Counted from the stretch's first letter, positions 9,078 through 17,929 are shown. The stretch: DNA of 64,000 nt from Mucilaginibacter aurantiaciroseus (GCF_024055595.1 NZ_JAMXOF010000001.1:682001-746000), one strand, 5' to 3'. Made by a program: numbers and translations. Notes: generated by a model not told the origin, from the letters alone.

Positions 9078-10331
9078 ATGACCGTAACAACGCGCGTTAA
9101 GTTATCTACCATGATGTTCCTGGAGTTTTTTATCTGGGGTGCATGGTTTGTAACTATGGGGACGTATTTAGGCAAAACTTTGGCCGCTACAGGCGTGCAA
9201 AATGGTAATGCCTATGCCACACAATCATGGGGTGCTATTATAGCGCCTTTTATTATTGGATTAATAGCCGACAGATTTTTCTCAGCCCAAAAAGTACTGG
9301 GAATTTTGCACCTTACCGGTGCAGCTTTATTGTTTTACATCACAACACAAACGAATTTCGAAGGCTTTTTCCCAATAATATTTGCTTACATGATCGTTTA
9401 CATGCCTACCCTCGCGTTGGTAAACTCGGTGTCGTTTAAACAAATGGCAAACCCAAGCAAGGAGTTTCCGCCGATACGCGTATTTGGTACATTAGGCTGG
9501 ATCATAGCCGGTTTGGTAATTGGCTGGTTAGGATGGGAGCAAAGCAACTCCTTAGTATTAACTTTTAAAATGGCTGCGGGTGCATCTTTAATTTTAGGTT
9601 TACTAAGCTTTACTTTACCTGCTACACCGCCTGCAAAAAAAGGCCAAAAAGCAAGCCTTGGCGATATATTAGGCCTCGATTCTTTAGGTTTACTTAAAAA
9701 CAAATCATACCTAACGTTCTTTTTGGCATCGGTTGCAATTTGTATCCCGCTGGCATTCTACTATAACTTTACAAACCCGTTCCTTAACGAAGTAGGTATG
9801 AAGGCAGCAGCCGGCGTACAATCTTTGGGTCAGGTGTCCGAGTTCTTATTTATGGCGTTAATGCCGCTGTTCTTTGTGCGCCTTGGCGTTAAAAAGATGC
9901 TGGCAGTAGGTATGCTGGCGTGGGTGATCCGTTACATCTTTTTTGCCTACGGCGATACGGGTGCAAACTACTGGATGCTAATCGCAGGTATAGTAATGCA
10001 CGGTATCTGTTACGATTTCTTCTTCGTAACCGGTCAGATATATACCGATAACCTTGCAGGCGAGAAATTCAAAAGTGCTGCACAGGGTTTTATTACCTTA
10101 GCTACATACGGTGTGGGTATGCTTATCGGCTCTTACATATCGGGCCCTATAGTTGATAAATTTAAAGTATCAGCAACCGCCCACAACTGGCAAACAATAT
10201 GGTTGATACCTGCGGGTATTGCGGCTGTAGTGTTAGTAGTATTCCTATTGGCATTTAAGGATACTAACCAGATCCAAACTAAACCGGGATTGGATATTCA
10301 AGAACCGGGTACCGGCAGGGTAGAAGTATAA
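9078..10331 (+). CDS. MFS permease, nucleoside:H+ symporter-like
   Basis: A 417-residue membrane protein with about 12 hydrophobic segments. The N-terminus has MMFLEFFIWGAWFVTMG, characteristic of the NupG-like nucleoside symporter branch, and a conserved IRVFGTLGWIIAG segment follows near residue 135. In Bacteroidota, members of this branch are often found in sugar-oxidation clusters rather than with nucleoside genes. Here it sits among oxidoreductases and isomerases and is 2 bases from the next gene. Import of an oxidised or keto sugar is a reasonable inference; nucleoside transport is the annotation by family. Confidence 0.85.
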   Translation: MTVTTRVKLSTMMFLEFFIWGAWFVTMGTYLGKTLAATGVQNGNAYATQSWGAIIAPFIIGLIADRFFSAQKVLGILHLTGAALLFYITTQTNFEGFFPIIFAYMIVYMPTLALVNSVSFKQMANPSKEFPPIRVFGTLGWIIAGLVIGWLGWEQSNSLVLTFKMAAGASLILGLLSFTLPATPPAKKGQKASLGDILGLDSLGLLKNKSYLTFFLASVAICIPLAFYYNFTNPFLNEVGMKAAAGVQSLGQVSEFLFMALMPLFFVRLGVKKMLAVGMLAWVIRYIFFAYGDTGANYWMLIAGIVMHGICYDFFFVTGQIYTDNLAGEKFKSAAQGFITLATYGVGMLIGSYISGPIVDKFKVSATAHNWQTIWLIPAGIAAVVLVVFLLAFKDTNQIQTKPGLDIQEPGTGRVEV

Positions 10332-10333
10332 CT

Positions 10334-11218
10334 ATGGCTAATACAAACAGAAGATCGGCTATAAAGAGTTTGCTGGCAGGGTCGGCGGTCATTGGCGCAT
10401 CGGGTATGCTATCGTCTTTCAAGTCGGAACATAAAGAAGCCATGGCTGATAATTTAAAAGGAAACATTAACCATGCGGTTTGCCGCTGGTGCTATGGTGA
10501 TATATCTGTAGAGCAACTTTGCGTTGCCGCGAAGGATATTGGTATAAAGGGGATAGACCTGGTTGGCCCCGAAGATTGGCCTACGCTTAAAAAGCACGGC
10601 CTGTTCTCTTCCATGTGCAATGGTGCCGAAATTAACCTTACGGATGGTTTTGGTGATACACAGTTTCACGCGCAGTTGCACAAGCAATATGCAGCCATGA
10701 TCCCAAAGGTTGCGGCAGCAGGGTATAAAAACCTCATCTGCTTTAGCGGCAGCCGTAGAGGAAAAACCGATGAAGAAGGATGGAAGAACTGCGTGGAAGG
10801 GCTTAAACCAATGGTGAAACTGGCCGAGCAGCACAACGTTGTTTTGGTAATGGAGCTATTGAACAGCAAAATTGACCATAAAGATTACCAGTGTGACCAT
10901 ACCGCATGGGGCGCTGAACTTTGCAAACGTTTAGGATCGGAGAACTTTAAATTGCTTTACGATATCTACCACATGCAGATTGATGAAGGCGACGTTATCC
11001 GTAACATCCGCGATCATCACCAATACATTGCGCATTACCACACAGGTGGCGTACCGGGCCGTAACGAGATTGACGAAACCCAGGAACTTTTTTACCCTGC
11101 CATTATGCGCGCGGTATTAGAAGTAGGGCATAAAGGCTTTGTTGCCCAGGAGTTTATTCCTAAGCAAAAAGACAAGCTGGCATCCTTACGCAAGGCGGTA
11201 CATATTTGCGATGTTTAA
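10334..11218 (+). CDS. Hydroxypyruvate isomerase-like TIM-barrel protein, Tat-type signal
   Basis: A 294-residue sugar isomerase fold related to Hyi. The N-terminus NRRSAIKSLLAG (residues 5-16) is a twin-arginine type signal. Metal-site residues appear in order: Glu in VMELLNSK, Asp in LLYDIYHMQ, His in AHYHTGG and Glu in AQEFIPKQ. It starts 2 bases after the permease gene. Although the family name is hydroxypyruvate isomerase, an exported copy inside a GMC/DUF1080 island is more likely to act on a keto sugar. The downstream gap holds a small hairpin. Confidence 0.85.
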   Translation: MANTNRRSAIKSLLAGSAVIGASGMLSSFKSEHKEAMADNLKGNINHAVCRWCYGDISVEQLCVAAKDIGIKGIDLVGPEDWPTLKKHGLFSSMCNGAEINLTDGFGDTQFHAQLHKQYAAMIPKVAAAGYKNLICFSGSRRGKTDEEGWKNCVEGLKPMVKLAEQHNVVLVMELLNSKIDHKDYQCDHTAWGAELCKRLGSENFKLLYDIYHMQIDEGDVIRNIRDHHQYIAHYHTGGVPGRNEIDETQELFYPAIMRAVLEVGHKGFVAQEFIPKQKDKLASLRKAVHICDV

Positions 11219-11239
11219 TTTAAAAATAACTTTTTAAAG

Positions 11240-11273
11240 TCTCCCCTAACGGGGGAGATTTAGAGGGGCTACA
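11240..11273. repeat. Short intergenic hairpin, family D-like
   Basis: CTCCCC at 11241-11246 pairs with GGGGAG at 11252-11257 and is followed by ATTTAGAGGGG. It resembles the core of the larger repeats at 2269 and 31623. It lies between two isomerase genes and has no T-run, so it is unlikely to be a strong terminator. Confidence 0.5.
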
Positions 11274-11299
11274 ATACTTACATCAACCAATTAAATATA

Positions 11300-12175
11300 A
11301 TGACAAGCAGAAGAACATTTTTAGCGCAGGCGGGCTTAGCGTCGGCAGGTATGGTGCTTGCACCATCGTTACTATCGGCAAAAAGCGTAAATGGCGTAGG
11401 GATCCAACTATACAGCTTACGCGATCAGTTACCAAAAGATCCTAAAGGCGTATTAGCAAAAATCGCAAAAGCAGGTTACAAAGAGGTAGAAACTTTTGGC
11501 TACTCAAAACAAAACGGTTTTTGGGGCTTAAGCGCGAAAGAATTTAGCGCGGTGTTAAAAGCGAACGGCTTAAAAACACCAAGCGGCCACTACGGTATGA
11601 ACGAATTTTTTGGCACCGGCAAAACAGATGAGTTTTACAGCTACATCGAAGCAGCCCATGCAACCGGCCAAACTTATATCGTTATCCCATCATTAAACCA
11701 CGATTTCATCAAAACTGCTGCCGATTTTAATTCGATAGCCGACAAGATGAATAAAGCTGCCGAGGTTTGTAAAAAAGAAGGATTGAAATTAGGTTACCAC
11801 AACCATAATTTTGAGTGGGAGAAAGTAGAAGGCACAACCTTTTACGATACCATCCTTGCCAAAACCGACCCTAAATTAGTAGCCATGGAAATGGATATTT
11901 ATTGGGTAGTGCGTGCAGGGCATGATCCGGTTTCCATCTTTAAAAAACATCCGGGCCGTTTCGCCATGGTACACATAAAGGATATGGACAAAACCAACCC
12001 TGAATTGAACACAGAGATAGGATCGGGCAGTATTGATTTTAAAACCATTTTGGCTAAAGCAAAACTGGCGGGTATTAAACATTACCTGGTAGAACAGGAA
12101 AACTTTACCAATATCGATCCTTACAAAAGCATCGCGCAAAGTAGCGCTTACTTAAAAAACAAGCTTTACTTATAA
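11300..12175 (+). CDS. Sugar phosphate isomerase/epimerase family protein, Tat-type signal
   Basis: A 291-residue TIM barrel with an N-terminal twin-arginine signal (SRRTFLAQAG, residues 3-12) and a hydrophobic stretch to about residue 27. Conserved family segments include GIQLYSLRD near residue 34, the metal-site Asp in MEMDIYWVVRAG, His in MVHIKDMD and Glu in LVEQENF. It is followed after 23 bases by a DUF1080 gene, the standard partner of these exported isomerases in Bacteroidota. Probable role: epimerase, isomerase or hydratase step on a 3-keto sugar in the periplasm. Confidence 0.86.
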   Translation: MTSRRTFLAQAGLASAGMVLAPSLLSAKSVNGVGIQLYSLRDQLPKDPKGVLAKIAKAGYKEVETFGYSKQNGFWGLSAKEFSAVLKANGLKTPSGHYGMNEFFGTGKTDEFYSYIEAAHATGQTYIVIPSLNHDFIKTAADFNSIADKMNKAAEVCKKEGLKLGYHNHNFEWEKVEGTTFYDTILAKTDPKLVAMEMDIYWVVRAGHDPVSIFKKHPGRFAMVHIKDMDKTNPELNTEIGSGSIDFKTILAKAKLAGIKHYLVEQENFTNIDPYKSIAQSSAYLKNKLYL

Positions 12176-12198
12176 GCCAACCATCAAATCCAAAAACT

Positions 12199-12963
12199 AT
12201 GAAGTATAAAGTAATTTTAACTGCATTGTTAACAGGCACAGCCTATTTGGCAAATGCGCAAAGCAAACCGGAAGATACCGAAAAATGGGAGCCTGTTCCT
12301 AAAGTTGTAACGGCAGGTAAAGTAACCACAGATGCACCATCTGACGCAACCGTTTTATTTGACGGCAAAACCGGCCTTAGCGAATGGAAAGACGTTGCCA
12401 GTGGCGGCGAAGCAAAATGGGATGTTAAAGGCGATGTTTTAACCGTTAACAAACAATCTGGTAACATCGAAACCAAAAAATCATTTGGCAGTTACCAGTT
12501 ACATATTGAGTGGAAAGTACCTGCAAACATCAGCGGTACAGGCCAGGCACGCGGTAACAGCGGCGTTTTCTTAGCCTCTATTGGTAAAGGTGATGACGGT
12601 TACGAACTGCAGGTTTTAGATTCGTACAACAACAAAACATACGTTAATGGTATGGCGGGTAGCATCTACAAGCAATTTATACCCCTGGCAAACCCAACCA
12701 AGCCACCGGGCGTATGGAACACTTATGATGTAATTTGGACTGCACCGACATTTGATGGTGATAAAATTAAAACCCCGGCACGTGTAACCGTATTATTTAA
12801 CGGTGTGTTGGTAGAAAACAACATTGAGTTGTTAGGCCCAACGCAATACATCGGTACACCTGCTTACAGGAAAGCACATGGCCCGTCGCCAATTAAATTA
12901 CAGGCGCATGGCGACAAAAGCGAACCGCTTAGTTTCCGTAATATTTGGGTTAGGGAATTATAG
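12199..12963 (+). CDS. DUF1080 (3-keto-disaccharide hydrolase family) secreted protein
   Basis: A 254-residue protein with a signal peptide (residues 1 to about 20, ending ANAQ) and a concanavalin-like jelly-roll domain of family PF06439. Family landmarks are LFDGKTGLSEWKD near residue 53, GNSGVFL near 118 and YELQVLDSYNN near 134. PF06439 members are described as hydrolases or lyases of 3-keto glycosides, so this enzyme would cleave the product of the GMC dehydrogenases. It is the last gene before a strong terminator at 12989. Confidence 0.87.
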   Translation: MKYKVILTALLTGTAYLANAQSKPEDTEKWEPVPKVVTAGKVTTDAPSDATVLFDGKTGLSEWKDVASGGEAKWDVKGDVLTVNKQSGNIETKKSFGSYQLHIEWKVPANISGTGQARGNSGVFLASIGKGDDGYELQVLDSYNNKTYVNGMAGSIYKQFIPLANPTKPPGVWNTYDVIWTAPTFDGDKIKTPARVTVLFNGVLVENNIELLGPTQYIGTPAYRKAHGPSPIKLQAHGDKSEPLSFRNIWVREL

Positions 12964-12988
12964 TCTAACCTCATAAAAATATAAGATT

Positions 12989-13017
12989 AGCCCACCACGA
13001 AAATGGTGGGCTTTTTG
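12989..13017 (+). terminator. Rho-independent terminator
   Basis: AGCCCACCA and TGGTGGGCT arms around a CGAAAA loop are followed by TTTTTG. It lies 26 bases after the DUF1080 stop and ends the sugar-oxidation transcript. Confidence 0.88.
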
Positions 13018-13075
13018 TTTAAAACGCACTAATAATATGTTCAAATAAGCAGCATGGTAAAAGATGCAAATGCGT

Positions 13076-13083
13076 TATTTTTG
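13076..13083 (+). promoter_or_regulatory. Candidate -7 promoter box TATTTTTG
   Basis: Matches the Bacteroidota TAnnTTTG consensus, 30 bases upstream of the NIPSNAP gene and after the terminator at 12989. No convincing -33 element is visible. Confidence 0.5.
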
Positions 13084-13113
13084 AATAAATTAGCAGTCTA
13101 AAATTAACCCATT

Positions 13114-13905
13114 ATGCTGTTTTATAAATCCCTTTTCCGCTGTGCGGGATTGACGTTGCTTTTGGTAGTATCGTCAATGATATTAAAAGCACAATCTGCC
13201 GGTACCGGTAATTATTACGAGATAAAAGTTTACCATTTTAAAACCCCGGTGCAGGAGGGTATATTGGATAGCTATCTGAAAAACGCATACCTCCCCATGC
13301 TGCACAAAAAAGGATTTACCAATGTTGGCGTACTAAAGCCGGTAGAAACCGATACTGCCGACAGGAAGATCTATGTTTTTATCCCCTTTAAAAATTGGAA
13401 GGCCCTTGAAAAGTTCAATGCATCCGCCGAAGAACCAAATGCTTTTGCAACCAACACCCAGGATTATACAAACGCCGCTTATAACAAGGCGCCTTACAGC
13501 CGGATAGAAACCATTATCCTGACAGCCTTTGTGACCCGTCCGCATCCTTCGGCTATAAAATTAACCGGCGAACGCGCTAAACGCGTATATGAACTACGCA
13601 GTTATGAGAGCCCGACAGAAGCCTTAAACTTTAATAAAGTACGCATGTTCAATAGCGGCGAAACGGATCTGTTTGACCGCCTTAACTTCAATTCAGTATT
13701 TTATGGCAACGTTATTGCAGGTAGTAAAATGCCTAACCTGATGTACCTCACCACTTTTAACGATAAAGCGGACAGGGATAAACATTGGGATGCATTTGTA
13801 AAGGATGCGCAATGGAAGGATCTTTCGACACGTAAGGAGTTCCAAAATAGTGTTTCCAAAGCGGAGATCACATTTTTATACCCTACAGATTACTCGGACT
13901 TTTAA
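13114..13905 (+). CDS. NIPSNAP family secreted protein
   Basis: A 263-residue protein with an N-terminal signal peptide to about residue 29 (ending LKAQS). Two NIPSNAP-type ferredoxin-like repeats follow: the first begins YYEIKVYHFKTP near 34 and the second VYELRSYESPTEALNF near 158. The molecular function of the family is unknown; in Bacteroidota, secreted members cluster with GMC enzymes. It has its own candidate promoter and terminates 8 bases before a flavoprotein gene, so the two are probably co-transcribed. Confidence 0.85.
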   Translation: MLFYKSLFRCAGLTLLLVVSSMILKAQSAGTGNYYEIKVYHFKTPVQEGILDSYLKNAYLPMLHKKGFTNVGVLKPVETDTADRKIYVFIPFKNWKALEKFNASAEEPNAFATNTQDYTNAAYNKAPYSRIETIILTAFVTRPHPSAIKLTGERAKRVYELRSYESPTEALNFNKVRMFNSGETDLFDRLNFNSVFYGNVIAGSKMPNLMYLTTFNDKADRDKHWDAFVKDAQWKDLSTRKEFQNSVSKAEITFLYPTDYSDF

Positions 13906-13913
13906 TTTGAACG

Positions 13914-15380
13914 ATGGTGCTTGAAAAACGAGACTTTGATGCAATTATAGTAGGCTCGGGCCCTAACGGGTTGGCTGCTGCTATACTCATGCAGCAAAAA
14001 GGCCTCAAAGTTCTACTGCTCGAAGCTAAAAGCGAGATAGGGGGTGGTTTACGCACGGCCGAACTTACCCTGCCCGGTTTTAAGCATGATATCTGCTCGG
14101 CCATTCATCCGCTGGCAGCTGCGTCGCCATTTTTGAAAACCTTGCCGCTGGCCGATTTTGGTTTGAATTATATCTATCCCGAAATTGATGCTGCCCACCC
14201 GTTAGAACACGCAAAACCCGCCATACTATGCCGGAGTATTGACTTGACCGCGCAGCATTTAGGAGAGGACGAGCAGACTTACCGCAAATTAATGGGATCA
14301 GTCACTAAAAACTGGCCTTTGATAGATGCCGATATATTAGGCCCGCTGCATTTTCCTAAACACCCACTGGCGTTGGCAAGCTTTGGGCTGGATGCCATAA
14401 AATCGGCTACCATGCTGGCAAATCAATTCAAAACCAAACAAGCAAAGGCCCTAATTGCCGGTATGGCGGCGCATGCTATTCAACCCATCACCAACCTGGC
14501 CACATCGGCAATTGCATTGGTATTGATGGCTGCGGGGCACCTGCAAGGCTGGCCTATACCTAAAGGTGGCTCTAACAGTATAGCCAACGCGCTGGCTGGC
14601 TATTTTGTATCTATAGGCGGGACTATCCAGACAGATACTTACATTAAGTCATTAGATCAGTTACCATCCACCCATGCGATATTGTTCGACATCACCCCGA
14701 AACAATTATTGGCAATAGCCGGGCATAAATTCTCATCTATTTACAAGTGGCAGTTGGAACGCTACCGCTATGGCATGGGTGTTTATAAAGTAGATTGGGC
14801 GCTTAGCGAGCAGATCCCTTTCGAGGCCGAAGAATGCCGTAGAGCCGGTACCGTTCATTTAGGTAATACCTTAAACGAGATACGCGATGCCGAGCAGCAA
14901 ACATGGAACGGTAAACACCCCGATAAACCATACGTGCTGTTAGCCCAGCAAAGCTTGTATGATGATACGCGCGCGCCAAAAGGCAAGCATACCGCCTGGG
15001 CATATTGCCATGTACCCAATGGCTCCACCAAAAGTATGACAGAGATTATCCAAAGGCAAATTGAACGTTACGCACCGGGCTTTAAAGACACCATCCTTGC
15101 CAAACACACTATGGATACAACGCAGATGGAAGAGTATAACCCCAACTATATAGGCGGCGATATCAATGGCGGCGTGATAGACCTTGGCCAGCTTTTTACC
15201 CGCCCCGCATTGCGTTATTCGCCATACAAAACATCTGAAAAAGGCATGTATATTTGTTCATCATCAACCCCTCCGGGTGGTGGCGTGCATGGCATGTGCG
15301 GGTATTATGCCGCAAAAAAAGCTTTAAAGGATGTTTTTGATATTTCGGTTGGCAACCTAAACTCCACCGGGAAAGCCTAA
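13914..15380 (+). CDS. Phytoene-desaturase-like NAD(P)/FAD-dependent oxidoreductase
   Basis: A 488-residue flavoprotein. The dinucleotide motif IIVGSGPNGLAAAI is at about residues 10-23 and is followed by GGGLRTAEL near 43, the pattern of the phytoene desaturase/amine oxidase superfamily. The C-terminus carries a FAD-binding GGGVHGMCGYYAAKKAL segment. There is no signal peptide. The substrate is unknown: relatives annotated as phytoene dehydrogenases often act on other compounds, and no carotenoid genes are nearby. It starts 8 bases after NIPSNAP. The downstream 570 bases contain only decayed genes. Confidence 0.83.
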   Translation: MVLEKRDFDAIIVGSGPNGLAAAILMQQKGLKVLLLEAKSEIGGGLRTAELTLPGFKHDICSAIHPLAAASPFLKTLPLADFGLNYIYPEIDAAHPLEHAKPAILCRSIDLTAQHLGEDEQTYRKLMGSVTKNWPLIDADILGPLHFPKHPLALASFGLDAIKSATMLANQFKTKQAKALIAGMAAHAIQPITNLATSAIALVLMAAGHLQGWPIPKGGSNSIANALAGYFVSIGGTIQTDTYIKSLDQLPSTHAILFDITPKQLLAIAGHKFSSIYKWQLERYRYGMGVYKVDWALSEQIPFEAEECRRAGTVHLGNTLNEIRDAEQQTWNGKHPDKPYVLLAQQSLYDDTRAPKGKHTAWAYCHVPNGSTKSMTEIIQRQIERYAPGFKDTILAKHTMDTTQMEEYNPNYIGGDINGGVIDLGQLFTRPALRYSPYKTSEKGMYICSSSTPPGGGVHGMCGYYAAKKALKDVFDISVGNLNSTGKA

Positions 15381-15449
15381 AGGCATTTGCAGGCGAATAT
15401 TATTTGCTTACTTTGCTGTATAAATATTCTTGCATTGAAAGTGTTAGAT

Positions 15450-15761
15450 GCTGTACATCCTCAAGATTTTATAACTTACCAAACCGAATAGATAGGGAAG
15501 CGGTTTTTAACGGATAAACAACAGCCGGATGCAAGCCTGTTTCTATTTCGACCTGCCCGATGGACAATGGGTTTTTCATTACATGGGTGAGGGACAGGAA
15601 ACGCGCCACGTGGTAATGGATAATTATAACGCAATAGTTTTGCCGCCGTAGAGCATTCATTCGGGTTGCGGCACGGCAAGCTATAGTTTTATCTGGGTAT
15701 GGCTGGCGAAAACCCCGACTATACCGATATGTAAGCCATTGCCATTTGTGATCTTAAATAA
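15450..15761 (+). pseudogene. kduI: Decayed kduI (5-keto-4-deoxyuronate isomerase)
   Basis: Two remnants of KduI are readable. From 15450 the frame gives AVHPQDFITYQTE, the family N-terminus, then a TAG stop at 15489. After a large internal loss, another frame from about 15530 reads FYFDLPDGQWVFHYMGEG and QETRHVVMDN, the conserved C-terminal half. This half has a TAG at 15649 where the family has Trp (WSIHSG), a one-base deletion near 15695 inside FIWGM, and a TAA at 15732 where DMD is expected, ending in AIAICDLK. With at least three stops, a frameshift and a deletion it cannot be functional. It points to a lost uronate pathway. Confidence 0.85.
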
Positions 15762-15764
15762 AAC

Positions 15765-15956
15765 AATTTGACAATAGGTAGCGATACCAAAGGAAAAATT
15801 TCTACGGGTATTTATGCTGCCACTATCGCGGTTTCATTTATTCACTCGTGAATTGCCTTTAGCATGTACTTTATTGTGCTGCTGATTTGGCTGGTGCCCG
15901 ATAAACACATCGAACGTAAACTAACCGACGATAACGCCGCTCATCATGTTAGCTAA
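15765..15956 (+). pseudogene. Decayed membrane protein, TMEM175/DUF1211-like C-terminus
   Basis: One frame reads TKGKISTGIYAATIAVSFIHS, then a TGA at 15849 where Trp would fit, then IAFSMYFIVLLIWLVPDKHI and a terminal stop at 15954. The pattern (helix, helix, then WLVPDKxIE) resembles the end of bacterial TMEM175-type potassium channels (DUF1211). The N-terminal part is missing. The last bases overlap the stop of the convergent gene at 15949. Family assignment is from memory of the pattern only. Confidence 0.5.
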
Positions 15957-16596
15957 GTTCTTTCATTAGTTTATCAAAGGCCTCTTTTAGTTCGGCCAGT
16001 TCGGTTTCTACCTTGCTCAGGCGTTCTTCCAATTCAGATGTATTTGCCCTGCGGGTTGGCTCGTCCTGTGCATCGTCTTCTATAATTGTGCCGCCTAAGA
16101 GGTGGCGGTAGCGCACTTCTTTTTGGCCGGGGCGTTTGGGTAATTGTGTTACGAATGGGGTTTCATCGGTAGCCAGTTTTTCCAGCATGGCCTGCACCTC
16201 GTCTAAATCTTCAAACTCATATAACCTGCCCGAGTTGGTGTTGATCTCGCCCGGTGTTTGCGGCCCACGCAGTATAAGCAAACAGATCACCGCTACTTCT
16301 GATGGTACAACCGGGAACACAATGCCAAAATTATGTTTGTATTTAGTAGAACGACTGCTGCCGCCTGTAGCGGTAGAGATCAACCCTTTACGTTTCAAAG
16401 TATCCAATGCCAGCATTACCGTGTTCTCGTCATAATCAACCACCGGTCGGCGTGCCGTTTTCTGGTTGCATGCAGCGGTGAGGCCGTTAAGCGTCATGGG
16501 GTAATAATCGGGTGTGGTTTTGCTTTTTTCCATCAGCGAGCCAAGTACGCGCAGTTCGGTATCGGTTAAAACAGGTAAAGTTTGCGGAGTATCCAT
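15949..16596 (-). CDS. YceH family protein (DUF480)
   Basis: A 215-residue protein with two winged-helix-like domains; family landmarks are VLGSLMEKSKTTPDYYP near residue 18, the CNQKTARRP segment near 43 and LRGPQTPGEI near 112. A coiled-coil C-terminus (LEERLSKVETELAELKEAF) ends the protein. Function is unknown; DNA binding is suggested by the fold. I chose the start MDTPQTLPV at 16596 over an upstream ATG because a TATATTTG -7 box lies only 3 bases upstream, inside the longer reading. The gene is divergent from the epimerase at 16660. Confidence 0.85.
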   Translation of the reverse strand: MDTPQTLPVLTDTELRVLGSLMEKSKTTPDYYPMTLNGLTAACNQKTARRPVVDYDENTVMLALDTLKRKGLISTATGGSSRSTKYKHNFGIVFPVVPSEVAVICLLILRGPQTPGEINTNSGRLYEFEDLDEVQAMLEKLATDETPFVTQLPKRPGQKEVRYRHLLGGTIIEDDAQDEPTRRANTSELEERLSKVETELAELKEAFDKLMKELS

Positions 16597-16599
16597 GCA

Positions 16600-16607
16600 C
16601 AAATATA
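16600..16607 (-). promoter_or_regulatory. -7 promoter box TATATTTG abutting the start codon
   Basis: A perfect TAnnTTTG match ends 3 bases before the ATG at 16596. Transcription would start at or next to the start codon, which implies a leaderless mRNA. Confidence 0.55.
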
Positions 16608-16659
16608 ACATTGGTTTTTGTTTTAGCATTCGCTTGATGCTCCTTATATTAGCCCTTGT

Positions 16660-17466
16660 ATGACGGTTAGTATTTTAGGTTGCGGATGGTACGGGTTGGC
16701 ACTGGCTAAAGCGCTTGTTGCCCGTGGCGTAACGGTTAACGGCTCTACCACTTCGCCGGATAAACTGCCAATACTTAATGAAGAAGGCATCAATTCTTTC
16801 CTTATCGATCTATCGCCAGATCGTTTACTATACGACCCTATATTTTTTTCTTGCGATGTTTTGGTGATTGCCATCCCGCCAAAAGCCCGTTCGGGGGCAG
16901 GGGCGGAGTATGTGCCGAAGCTTAAAAAAGTGATTGATGCCATCGATCAGCATAACATTAAAAAAGTTATTCTCATTAGTTCTACAGGCGTTTATGCCGA
17001 CCAAAACCAGGAACTGAACGAACTAAGCGATTCTAAACCAAACACCCCATCGGGCCGTGTGTTATTTGAGGCCGAAGTACTTTTTAATCAACAAATCAAT
17101 TTCAAAACCACCATTATCCGTTTTGGCGGCTTGATTGGTCCCGGCCGCGAACCGGGCAGGTTCTTTGCCGGGAAAAAAGATATTCCGAACGGTTTAGCTC
17201 CGGTAAATATGATCCATCAGCAGGATTGTGTGGGCTTTACGCTCGCGGTGATAGATAAGGACGCTTTTGGCTTTACCTTTAACGCTTGCACTCCGCACCA
17301 TTTACCAAAATTGTTTTTTTACACACAGGCCGCCGCTAAAGCCGGACTGGAAGCGCCTCAATTTATCCCCGAGTTGAAAGAGTGGAAGATCATCTCCAGC
17401 GTAAATAATGATAAGTTTTTAGGTTACGTATATCACATCAAAAACTGGTACGACTGGCTTAAATAG
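16660..17466 (+). CDS. NAD(P)-binding SDR/epimerase-like protein
   Basis: A 268-residue extended short-chain dehydrogenase-like protein of the YeeZ type. The nucleotide motif SILGCGWYGLALAKAL is at residues 3-18. A VILISSTGVY segment near 109 and an IRFGGLIGPGR segment near 152 match the atypical SDR pattern. The catalytic Tyr-x-x-x-Lys pair of classical epimerases is not obvious, so catalysis is uncertain. It is divergent from the YceH gene with only 63 bases between. Confidence 0.8.
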   Translation: MTVSILGCGWYGLALAKALVARGVTVNGSTTSPDKLPILNEEGINSFLIDLSPDRLLYDPIFFSCDVLVIAIPPKARSGAGAEYVPKLKKVIDAIDQHNIKKVILISSTGVYADQNQELNELSDSKPNTPSGRVLFEAEVLFNQQINFKTTIIRFGGLIGPGREPGRFFAGKKDIPNGLAPVNMIHQQDCVGFTLAVIDKDAFGFTFNACTPHHLPKLFFYTQAAAKAGLEAPQFIPELKEWKIISSVNNDKFLGYVYHIKNWYDWLK

Positions 17467-17507
17467 CACGGTTTGCAAATAAAATAATTTATTATTTTAG
17501 CACTACC

Positions 17508-17897
17508 ATGTCGCAATACAGCATACCCCTAAAGTACCGCAGGATGGAAAACCTGCACATCGTTTTCTGGCTTTTTAAAGATATAGGCTGGTGCCTTTTG
17601 TGGAAACCGCTGGGGCTGGTCATGATCATCCCGACATTGTTTATCTCTATCATGATAGCCTACCGCACCCGCGATATGGTATCCGAACTTTGCCACAACC
17701 TGGCCATTACCTTTTGGATCAGCGCTAATTCCTATTGGATGATCAGCGAATTTATGAACTTCGACGGGCACCACGTTTATGGTATGGTTACCTATAAACA
17801 TTTAGCTATTATCCCTTTTCTGCTGGGCGTTTTCTGCCTGGCTTATTACTACGCCTACTGGCAACCCAGGCACCCTAATGAGGTGGAAACGCTCTGA
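17508..17897 (+). CDS. Small membrane protein of unknown function
   Basis: A 129-residue protein with about three hydrophobic segments (around residues 35-55, 62-78 and 98-117) and a charged N-terminus. Visible motifs include WLFKDIGWCLLWKP near residue 22 and AITFWISANSYWM near 66. I do not recognise a named family, but the composition is that of a conserved small Bacteroidota membrane protein. A second in-frame start (MENLH) lies 36 bases downstream. No operon partner is evident. Confidence 0.7.
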   Translation: MSQYSIPLKYRRMENLHIVFWLFKDIGWCLLWKPLGLVMIIPTLFISIMIAYRTRDMVSELCHNLAITFWISANSYWMISEFMNFDGHHVYGMVTYKHLAIIPFLLGVFCLAYYYAYWQPRHPNEVETL

Positions 17898-17929
17898 TGT
17901 GTAATAGTGAGCCTGTAGAACCATTCGCG

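Noticed and set aside
15469..15679. Minus-strand small open frames in the 15.5 kb region
   Set aside because: The plus strand there encodes readable kduI remnants, which explains the sequence better.
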